Of a stretch of DNA of 22,434 nucleotides, positions 1-6,466 are shown piece after piece (the first letter of the stretch is position 1; every line of letters begins with the position of its first letter). The position numbers and the translations under genes are program-made. The stretch spans positions 1 through 22,434 of the forward strand of contig JAGOSC010000043.1 of the NCBI GenBank assembly GCA_018062515.1, read 5' to 3'. This stretch comes from Candidatus Omnitrophota bacterium. GTDB lineage: Bacteria > Omnitrophota > Gorgyraeia > Zapsychrales > Zapsychraceae. Under the pieces are notes generated by a model. The model was not told where the DNA came from, made no database searches, and worked only from the letters and a program-made list of their open reading frames with translations.

Positions 1-1857
1 GCTTTATTGTCCAAAGAATTGGCTGTAATCCTTCCTGGTTTATTTCTCGTCTACCATTATTCATTTAAGAAGAAAATCAAAGGACATTTATTTTACACGG
101 TAAGCGGCTTATGCCTTATTTACGCGCTCCTGCGATTGCTCAATATCATCGGTGTTGCCGACATGCATACAAAAACCGAAACCATTCTTTTGGAACGATT
201 GCCCGGTACATTTTATTCTTTACTCATCTATCTAAAATTGCTCATATTTCCCAGTAACCTTTTCTTAGGATACGGACAAAAGATGTTTTACTGGACGAAT
301 CCTTTGGTGTGGGTCGGTTTCTGCCTATATGTCTTCTTCTTTTTGACATTCTTTTTATCCAAAGACCGTTTCCCGAAGGTAAGTTTTCCCGTTGGTTGGT
401 TTTTGATGGGATTGTTACCCGTGATGAACATTTATCCAATCAATGCGTATATGGCTGAACATTGGCTGTATCTTCCTTCAATGGGTATATTTATATTGGT
501 GGCGTTTGGAATCAAATTTGTTTATGAAAGAGTTAAAGTCAAAGATATTGTTATTGCCGCGGGAGGATTGATCTTTATTATTTTGTCGATTCTAACCACG
601 AGGCAGAATTTATATTGGAAGGATCCAGCAGCCTTTTACACGAGGATCATTGAAATAAACCCAGATTTCATCAAAGCATATAATAATCTTGGCCAATATT
701 ATAGTCAGAATGATGATTTTGAAACCGCATCGACTTATTTTAAGAAGGCGATTGAAATCGATCCGAGATTTGAGAAAGGTTATCACAATTACGCGGCTTG
801 TTTGGCGAAGTTATCCAAATATGATGAGGCGATTGAATACTATAATAGAGCGTTACAGGTGAATCCAAATTTCGCGCCCAGCTATAATAATCTCGGGGCT
901 TTATATATTGATCGAAAAGAGTATGATTTGGCCGAACAGTACGTGAAAAAGGCATTGAATATAAAATCAGACATACCTAAAGCTTATTATAATCTTGGTT
1001 TGATCGCCAAATCCAGAGGGAATGACAGTGATGCGGTTTCTAATTTCCAATTGGCGTTAAAATATGATCCGAATTATACGGCGGCTAACAATAATTTAGC
1101 TGCATTGACAATTGATGAAGGCCATATCGAAAATTCGATCCAAAAATATGAAGAGATAGTGAGAAAAGATCCGGATAATTACACCGCTATTAATAATTTA
1201 GGGATTCTTTACGGCAAACAGGGCGATATTGACCGTTCGATTGAATATTTCACTAAGGCGTTGTCAATTAAACAGGATTATGCGGATGCCAATTTTAATA
1301 TTGCCTATGCTTTTGCTCAAAAAGGTCAGCCCGGTGTAGCTCTGCATCATTATAGAGATGCCATACGCAGCAACCCGGAACATATTCAGGCCATTAACAA
1401 TTTAGCCATCCTGTATGCGGAACAGGGACAAAGCAAAGAGGCCAAAGAGCTGTTTCTTCGGGCGCTCGAGCTTGAGAAAGATAGTGCGTCAGCTCATAAC
1501 AATTTAGCTTTGGTGTTAACTAAATTGAAAGAATATGATGAAGCGATCAAGCATTATCAAATTGCCTTGGAAATGAATCCTCAATATAAAGAAGCCCACA
1601 ATAATTTAGCCATGTTATATGATGTAACGGGCGATTTGAAAGAAGCTAAAAAGCATTATCAGGACGCGATAAAGATCGATCCCGATTTCACCAATGCGCT
1701 TAATGGTTTGGGGATCATTTACGGAAAAGAAAAGAAATATAAGGAAGCTGAGAAACTCTTTTTGCGGGCTTTGGAAATCAATCCAGATGGAATAGACGCA
1801 AAAAACAACTTACAAAGGGCCAGAAATTATTTAAAAGAGGAGACTAAACCAAATTGA
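1..1857 (+). CDS. TMTC-like multi-pass membrane protein with C-terminal TPR array (5' truncated)
   Basis: The reading frame is open from base 1 and has no stop before the window edge. The first residues (Ala-Leu-Leu-Ser-Lys-Glu) match the interior 'SKE' step of TMTC/PMT-like membrane proteins, so the true start lies upstream and the TTG at 7 is not a credible initiator. The first ~200 residues hold about six or seven hydrophobic segments, with an 'EHWLYLPS' motif near residue 150 that resembles the conserved 'ERYLYLPS' of this family. From about residue 220 to 600 there are eleven complete 34-residue TPR units, most with the 'NNLG/NNLA' and 'A(I/L)xxxP' signatures. Family knowledge suggests a GT-C-fold membrane protein acting on glycosylation or envelope assembly, with the TPRs binding partners. 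Substrate and topology are unknown. Its stop overlaps the next gene's start. Confidence 0.8.
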   Translation, partial: ALLSKELAVILPGLFLVYHYSFKKKIKGHLFYTVSGLCLIYALLRLLNIIGVADMHTKTETILLERLPGTFYSLLIYLKLLIFPSNLFLGYGQKMFYWTNPLVWVGFCLYVFFFLTFFLSKDRFPKVSFPVGWFLMGLLPVMNIYPINAYMAEHWLYLPSMGIFILVAFGIKFVYERVKVKDIVIAAGGLIFIILSILTTRQNLYWKDPAAFYTRIIEINPDFIKAYNNLGQYYSQNDDFETASTYFKKAIEIDPRFEKGYHNYAACLAKLSKYDEAIEYYNRALQVNPNFAPSYNNLGALYIDRKEYDLAEQYVKKALNIKSDIPKAYYNLGLIAKSRGNDSDAVSNFQLALKYDPNYTAANNNLAALTIDEGHIENSIQKYEEIVRKDPDNYTAINNLGILYGKQGDIDRSIEYFTKALSIKQDYADANFNIAYAFAQKGQPGVALHHYRDAIRSNPEHIQAINNLAILYAEQGQSKEAKELFLRALELEKDSASAHNNLALVLTKLKEYDEAIKHYQIALEMNPQYKEAHNNLAMLYDVTGDLKEAKKHYQDAIKIDPDFTNALNGLGIIYGKEKKYKEAEKLFLRALEINPDGIDAKNNLQRARNYLKEETKPN

Positions 1858-2531
1858 AATCTATATTGTTTGCGCTGTTTTTTTGTTTTTGTGCCCATGT
1901 ATCATTGGCCGAGAATATTTATGATTATCAAACCTATAATGAATCAAAGGAAGGAAAATCTAAGAATCCCCAACCACTCGACACGTTTAGTATTGTTATA
2001 GGTGATCTTGAAGGTGATAAGAGAATAGTTAAGTGGTCTAAAAAAGAAGGAAAAGAAGTTAACGAGGAAAGTTACGTTTTGGATCAGGATTGGTCCACTG
2101 TTCAGTGGGAGGTGGTTGATTCAAAGGAATCGCTTAAATATTCTGCGGTAAGAGAGGGGAATAAATTAAGGCTCAAAGGTATTTCGAGGAATAAGAATTT
2201 TGAAAAAGAATTTGTGATTGATGATGACCCGTTTTACTATAATCCAAAGGTTGGATTGAGATTTTTGGTGGGGTCTGATAAAGAATCAATGACGTTTTGG
2301 GGTATGCGTCATGATAATCTAGACATTTACAAGATGAAAGCTGTTAAGAAGGGAAAAGAAACCATTCAAGTCAATGGCCAAGCCGTGGAAGCGATCAGAA
2401 TAGATTGGTCAGCGCTTCAAGGCCTTACTAAATATTTCAGTCGAACCTATTGGTTTCGGTCTTCGGATGGAAACTTTGTTAAACAAAAGGTCGCCGGATC
2501 TAAGGTTAGGTCATTGGTGAGTGAACATTAA
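1854..2531 (+). CDS. Exported hypothetical protein, possibly DUF3108-like
   Basis: It encodes 225 aa starting at a TTG that overlaps the preceding TGA, which suggests translational coupling to the TPR membrane protein. This start is chosen because it gives an immediate signal peptide: Lys-2, a Leu/Phe/Cys-rich core to about residue 16, and a likely signal peptidase I cleavage after 'SLA' near residue 19. The mature part is beta-rich and charged. A middle segment (about 130-170) reads 'VGLRFLVG', and the C-terminal third has a 'VNGQAVEAIRIDW' strand followed by 'YWFRSSDGNFVKQK'. That layout resembles DUF3108-type periplasmic proteins, where a calculated quantity is followed by a 'W-x-S-x-DG' hairpin. 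The match is by eye and weak, and no catalytic residues are evident. A partner role with the upstream envelope protein is inferred from the overlap only. Confidence 0.7.
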   Translation: MKSILFALFFCFCAHVSLAENIYDYQTYNESKEGKSKNPQPLDTFSIVIGDLEGDKRIVKWSKKEGKEVNEESYVLDQDWSTVQWEVVDSKESLKYSAVREGNKLRLKGISRNKNFEKEFVIDDDPFYYNPKVGLRFLVGSDKESMTFWGMRHDNLDIYKMKAVKKGKETIQVNGQAVEAIRIDWSALQGLTKYFSRTYWFRSSDGNFVKQKVAGSKVRSLVSEH

Positions 2532-2619
2532 AACAAAATGCACTTGTTATGGTAGTATAGTGGTCAGGTAATCGTTGTTGCGGGCATAAAAATAAAATTA
2601 ATCAAATAAGGGAGGTAAT

Positions 2620-2784
2620 ATGGGTCCACTAATTGGATTAGTAGTATTGGTTTTAGACATTCTGGCTATTATCGATGTCCTTAAAAGCAATCAGGAACAA
2701 GGAAAGAAGATTCTTTGGGTTCTTTTAATCTTTTTTTTACCCCTCATTGGGTTAATTCTTTATTATTTGGTCGGGAAGAAGTAA
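2620..2784 (+). CDS. Small membrane protein with PLDc_N-type domain (54 aa)
   Basis: The ATG at 2620 is preceded at 2610-2615 by a strong Shine-Dalgarno (GGGAGG), and the frame ends at the TAA at 2782. The product has two hydrophobic helices (about residues 3-19 and 31-50) joined by a short charged loop. The second helix carries the 'W-x-L-x-x-F-x-L-P-L-I-G-L-I-L-Y-Y' pattern and a terminal 'GKK'. This is the signature of the PLDc_N (phospholipase D/nuclease N-terminal) family, which also occurs as free small membrane proteins and at the N-terminus of cardiolipin synthases. No phospholipase domain follows, so enzymatic function is not implied. It is separated from the upstream gene by 88 bp and I see no convincing promoter; a weak TTGTTA (2544-2549) with GGTAAT (2567-2572) is possible. 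Confidence 0.8.
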   Translation: MGPLIGLVVLVLDILAIIDVLKSNQEQGKKILWVLLIFFLPLIGLILYYLVGKK

Positions 2785-2869
2785 ATTCAGTCATTGTCGA
2801 CGAGATTCTCACTATTTAGTTCGTAACATATTGAGAATAAACGTTTTAGATCTTAGATAAAAAAAGGCC

Positions 2870-2897
2870 TTGCATTTTTTTAGAAATGTATTATATT
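2870..2897 (+). promoter_or_regulatory. Putative sigma70-type promoter of the 29-codon unit
   Basis: TTGCAT at 2870-2875 and TATATT at 2892-2897 are separated by 16 bp of AT-rich sequence. Initiation would fall near 2904, within the left arm of the palindrome at 2901-2932. Confidence 0.5.
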
Positions 2898-2900
2898 CTT

Positions 2901-2932
2901 GGTTACCGTCTTATTGAGCAATTTCGGTAACC
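2901..2932. promoter_or_regulatory. Nested inverted repeat at transcript start (operator or 5' hairpin)
   Basis: GGTTACCG (2901-2908) is perfectly inverted as CGGTAACC (2925-2932), with arm centres 24 bp apart. Inside lies a second dyad, ATTG (2913-2916) and CAAT (2919-2922), whose centre differs by only 1 bp. It sits just downstream of the putative -10 box, so it could be an operator for a dimeric repressor or an RNA hairpin at the mRNA 5' end. Sequence alone does not decide between these. Confidence 0.5.
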
Positions 2933-2960
2933 AGATGGTTCTAAAAGAGTGGAGGTCATT

Positions 2961-3050
2961 ATGACAGAATGGAAAGAAGATAAACCCATCCAGACAACAA
3001 ACGAGGAAAGAGAAATCTTTTCTTGGGATGAGTCGAACGTTTTATTGTAA
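2961..3050 (+). CDS. Small acidic peptide ORF (29 aa), unknown function
   Basis: The ATG at 2961 follows a strong Shine-Dalgarno (GGAGG, 2951-2955) at good spacing, and TAA at 3048 ends the frame. It is followed 26 bp later by an intrinsic terminator and preceded by a promoter and palindrome, so the ORF forms a complete mini-gene. The peptide is hydrophilic and mostly acidic. It has 'TEWKEDKP' near the N-terminus, 'NEEREIF' in the middle and 'SWDESNVLL' at the C-terminus. It has two Trp, no Cys, no signal peptide and no membrane helix. I do not recognise it. It is not a classical amino-acid attenuation leader because no codon run is present. A regulatory peptide, RiPP-like precursor, toxin partner, or an ORF carried by a small RNA are all possible. 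The support is the expression signals, not homology. Confidence 0.55.
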   Translation: MTEWKEDKPIQTTNEEREIFSWDESNVLL

Positions 3051-3076
3051 TATATAAACTTTAACCATCCAAAACT

Positions 3077-3110
3077 AAACCCTGTTCCAATCCCGGAACA
3101 GGGTTTTTTT
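3077..3110 (+). terminator. Rho-independent terminator
   Basis: A perfect 12-bp stem pairs AAACCCTGTTCC (3077-3088) with GGAACAGGGTTT (3095-3106) around a 6-nt loop. The T-run at 3104-3110 completes the signal. It closes the 29-codon unit and isolates it from addA. Confidence 0.92.
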
Positions 3111-3195
3111 ATGGTTCGACTCCCTTCGGTCGCTCACCATGGGTTGGAGACGAACCATCCTGAGTGAGTGAACGTAAGCGAGCGAGTCGAAGGAT
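3111..3195. repeat. Intergenic palindromic repeat (REP/MITE-like)
   Basis: This GC-richer, gene-free block contains overlapping inverted repeats. ATGGTTCG (3111-3118) pairs with CGAACCAT (3151-3158), and TTCGACTC (3116-3123) pairs with GAGTCGAA (3184-3191). The segment 3157-3195, of the 'ATCCTGAG...GCGAGTCGAAGGAT' type, resembles dispersed palindromic repeats I recall from genomes of several environmental bacterial phyla. Only one copy is seen here, so repetitiveness is inferred from resemblance and not shown in the window. It lies between a terminator and the addA promoter, a typical position for such elements. Confidence 0.6.
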
Positions 3196-3215
3196 CTTTA
3201 GGATTGAATGAATGG

Positions 3216-3243
3216 TTTAAATTTCAATGGATTAATGTATAAT
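3216..3243 (+). promoter_or_regulatory. Possible addA promoter
   Basis: TATAAT at 3238-3243 is a perfect -10 box. The best -35 at suitable spacing is only TTTAAA (3216-3221). Initiation near 3250 would leave a leader of about 43 nt before the addA ATG. Confidence 0.4.
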
Positions 3244-3292
3244 AACTAAAGCTTTTTAGGAAATTCTCTATCCCGCAAATTTTTTAACAATC

Positions 3293-6200
3293 ATGACAAA
3301 CTCTCTTTCAAAAAAGAATCCGAATGAATTTTCTAGTCCTGAAGTCAGGGTTGTTGAAGCCTCGGCTGGATCCGGGAAAACGTACGCGCTGGCCAAACGT
3401 TATGTTCAACTCTTGTTATCGCAGGACTCAACTCAATTAAGAACTCCTACCCAAAATATTCTGGCATTAACATTCACCAATAAAGCTTCCTTTGAAATGA
3501 AAGAAAGAATCCTTTATTTTCTAAAAGGAATTGCTTTGGGCCAGTTATCAAAGAATGACTTGACCAATATACTTGATCCTTTAGGCATGACTGAGAAAGA
3601 AGCACAGAAGGCTGCTTTTTTAATTATGGAAAGTATCATTCACCATTATCATTTCTTTCAGGTTCAAACGATTGATAAGTTTATTAATTCATTACTATCC
3701 GGTTGTGCCTTTAAAGTTGGATTAACCGCTAACTTTAAAATCAAAACCACCGCGCTGGATTATCTGGAATATAGTTTAGACCGTTTAATTGATCAAGCTT
3801 CCTTTGATAAAGATACTCTGCTCATGTTTGAACGGTTTCTGGAAAACTACCTATATATAGAGAACAGAAAGGGGTGGTTTCCTAAGAAAGATATATTATC
3901 GGTTGTTAAGTCGCTTTATGATCAGAACAATGTTTACGGACGCCCTTATATTCAAAGCAACATCACTCCCAAGCAACTGAATGAACTGAAATTTAAAATT
4001 TTAGGACAAATGAAGGCTTTGGAAGAAAATCTTCCGGAAAAGACCAATGCGACATTCCGCAAAAGTTTGGATAAGTTTCTCCGAAATCATCATTTTAGTT
4101 TTGACATTGATAAAGTTCCCAATTTTTCCAGTGATGAACCGCGGTTGAATCAGGGAGCGCAGGCTTCTTCAGAAGTTTTAAAGCTATGGTCAGCCATAAA
4201 GCAGGATTTGCAACTGGCCTGCCAGCAGGAAGCGCATAGTCTTTATAATCCTTATATAGAAGTATTTGAAGAGGTGATGAAGATTTTTTCCCTTAAGTCC
4301 GCCAAAGAGGACGTTTTATTCTTGGAAGAGTTAAACAAAAAAGCGCAGTCTTTATTTGATGAACAAGGTTTAACGGTTGAGGAAATTTATTTTCGTTTGG
4401 CCACCCGGCTGGAACACTATTTATTTGATGAATTTCAGGATACGAACCGGCTTCAGTGGTCAAATATTCAAATGTTACCAGGCGAGGCCTTATCTTCCGG
4501 CGGATCTCTTTTTTACGTAGGTGATCGTAAACAAGCAATTTATGGATTTAGAGGCGGTGATGTTGATTTATTTGATGAAATTAAAGATGAATTCAGCCAT
4601 TTTGTAAGACAAGAACCTCTGCTCAATAATTTCCGTAGCCATAAAGCCATTGTTGAATTCAATAATGCCGTATTCTCTGCGCAGAATCTGCATCGTTTCA
4701 TTGAATCAAAAGAAAGGGCGGATGAGGAAAGAAAGTCCGATCATCCCGTTCAATTTGCCGATGAAGATTATCAACGTTTATCCAGCATATTTGTAACTTC
4801 TCAGCAGACACATCGATCAGATTATGATCAAGGTTATGTGAAAATCGAAACGATTCCCGCTGACGGTAAGGAGGAAAGCGATGAATGGACCAAGATAAGG
4901 GTGAAAGAACTCTTGAGTGAATTAAAGAATCGATTCGAATGGAAGGACATTGCTTTTTTAACCCGGAGCAACTCGCAGGTGGAGAGTATTACCGCCTGGC
5001 TTCTCGAAGAAAATATTCCGGTTGATTCAGAAAGAACGTCGAATGTTAAAGACAATCTAAGAATTGCTGAGTTGATCTATTTATTGAAATTTTTGAATAG
5101 CCCCATCGACAATGTCTCGTTTGCTATGTTTCTTCTTAGTGAACTTTTTCTAAAATCAGCCGGTCTTCCGTATATAGAGCTGGAATCATTTATCATCAAA
5201 AACCGTTCTAATTTGACGAAACAAAGGAATTTTTATCTTTATCAGGCTTTTAAAAAGGAATATCCGGAATTATGGAAAGAATATTTCGAGGAATTTTATA
5301 AGAATATCGGCTTGTTTCCCTTATATGAACTCGTTATCAGTATTTATGAGAAATTCAATTGCCTGAATTTGTTTGAATCTGATCAAGGTTATTTTATGTT
5401 GTTTCTTGAATTAATCCATAAACGGGAAGAAGAGCATTCTGACGTTTCATCTTTTTTTGAATATTTCGAAAATTTGTCCGGTGAAAGTTTATATGTACAA
5501 ATGTCCGGGATTAATGCTGTAAAAGTCATGACGATTCATAAAGCCAAGGGACTGGAGTTTCCGGTGGTCATTGTACCTTTTTTAACCATGGATGTGAATG
5601 TCGGCTCTAGGTCCAATGAGTCGGGACAAACGTTTGTGCTTCGGCCGGGAAGAGAAAATATTAAATTATTGCGTTTAAAAAAAGATTACTACCGCTACGC
5701 CGAGGAGCTTTATCACATTTACCGGGAAGAATATATCAAATCCTTATTTTCAGAATTAAACAATGTATATGTAGCTTTGACGCGGGCCAGTCACGAACTT
5801 TATGCCTTCGTTCCTAAAAAAGTTGGGACCAGTGTTAATCCGGTCAATTATTTAGTTCCTGACGACAAATTTCAGTCCGGAACAAAAAATACTTATTCAA
5901 AAACACAGAATAAAAATGAATCCTTAACGCTTACTTTGGGAGGTGCTCAATATCAAAATTGGATTCATTATTTGGGAGATGAATTTTTAAGCGATGATCT
6001 GTCCCATTCCTATGAGGCCAGGCTTCAAGGAAAGATTATACATTTTATTTTATCTAATCTTGGTAATCTTCAAGGAAAGATGATTGACGAAGAAATACAA
6101 AAAGCGATTAATAAAGCCATTCACGAATTTGGTGTTGTCAATGATACAGAAAATCATAAGAATACGATTCGTAAAATAATCCTTTCTGAGGATTTTAAAA

Positions 6201-6466
6201 AATTCTTTTACGTCGACGTGGGCGAAGTTTTTACGGAAAAGGAAATTGTCGACGGATTTTCTCAGACAAAAAGAATCGACCGGCTGATTGTTAAGGAAAA
6301 GGAAATTTGGATTGTGGATTATAAAGCATCCAAAGCCGGAGCTGACGTATATAGGAAACAAATACGTCAGTATCAAAAAATATTAGAATCCATTTATCCC
6401 AAGCATACAATTGCTGGGTATTTAATTTATCTTGATAATCTAACATTGGAAAAAATCGATGGATAA
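3293..6466 (+). CDS. addA: AddA-like UvrD-family helicase/exonuclease
   Basis: This 1057-aa ATP-dependent helicase-nuclease subunit acts in double-strand break end resection. Superfamily 1 motifs appear in order: Walker A ASAGSGKT (23-30), 'LTFTNKA' motif Ia, DEFQDT Walker B (379-384), 'GDRKQAIYGFRGG' (from 410), 'NNFRS' motif IV, 'MTIHKAKGLEF' motif V (746-756) and 'VALTRA' motif VI (827-832). The C-terminal PD-(D/E)XK nuclease shows GxxxH ending at His-917, Asp-996 ('KRIDRL') and 'DYK' at 1009-1011. Both engines therefore look intact. The 'ASAGSGKT' form and short C-terminus look like the Bacteroidetes-style AddA/RecB-like branch rather than Bacillus AddA. It overlaps the AddB-like gene by 8 nt, as expected for a heterodimer. 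No Shine-Dalgarno is evident before the ATG at 3293, but the start is well placed ahead of Walker A. Confidence 0.9.
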   Translation: MTNSLSKKNPNEFSSPEVRVVEASAGSGKTYALAKRYVQLLLSQDSTQLRTPTQNILALTFTNKASFEMKERILYFLKGIALGQLSKNDLTNILDPLGMTEKEAQKAAFLIMESIIHHYHFFQVQTIDKFINSLLSGCAFKVGLTANFKIKTTALDYLEYSLDRLIDQASFDKDTLLMFERFLENYLYIENRKGWFPKKDILSVVKSLYDQNNVYGRPYIQSNITPKQLNELKFKILGQMKALEENLPEKTNATFRKSLDKFLRNHHFSFDIDKVPNFSSDEPRLNQGAQASSEVLKLWSAIKQDLQLACQQEAHSLYNPYIEVFEEVMKIFSLKSAKEDVLFLEELNKKAQSLFDEQGLTVEEIYFRLATRLEHYLFDEFQDTNRLQWSNIQMLPGEALSSGGSLFYVGDRKQAIYGFRGGDVDLFDEIKDEFSHFVRQEPLLNNFRSHKAIVEFNNAVFSAQNLHRFIESKERADEERKSDHPVQFADEDYQRLSSIFVTSQQTHRSDYDQGYVKIETIPADGKEESDEWTKIRVKELLSELKNRFEWKDIAFLTRSNSQVESITAWLLEENIPVDSERTSNVKDNLRIAELIYLLKFLNSPIDNVSFAMFLLSELFLKSAGLPYIELESFIIKNRSNLTKQRNFYLYQAFKKEYPELWKEYFEEFYKNIGLFPLYELVISIYEKFNCLNLFESDQGYFMLFLELIHKREEEHSDVSSFFEYFENLSGESLYVQMSGINAVKVMTIHKAKGLEFPVVIVPFLTMDVNVGSRSNESGQTFVLRPGRENIKLLRLKKDYYRYAEELYHIYREEYIKSLFSELNNVYVALTRASHELYAFVPKKVGTSVNPVNYLVPDDKFQSGTKNTYSKTQNKNESLTLTLGGAQYQNWIHYLGDEFLSDDLSHSYEARLQGKIIHFILSNLGNLQGKMIDEEIQKAINKAIHEFGVVNDTENHKNTIRKIILSEDFKKFFYVDVGEVFTEKEIVDGFSQTKRIDRLIVKEKEIWIVDYKASKAGADVYRKQIRQYQKILESIYPKHTIAGYLIYLDNLTLEKIDG

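Noticed and set aside
2551..2575. tRNA-like string resembling a D-arm (GGTAGTATAGTGGTCAGGTA)
   Set aside because: No acceptor pairing, anticodon stem or T-arm follows in the next 70 bases; a chance resemblance.
2805..2838. Inverted repeat ATTCTCA (2805-2811) / TGAGAAT (2832-2838) after the 54-aa ORF
   Set aside because: Seven-bp arms with a 20-nt loop and no T-run; too weak to call a terminator or operator.
4293..4538. Minus-strand ORF of 81 codons within addA (and similar minus-strand ORFs elsewhere)
   Set aside because: It lies antisense to the Walker B and motif III coding region, has no start signals and no recognisable protein features; a shadow frame.
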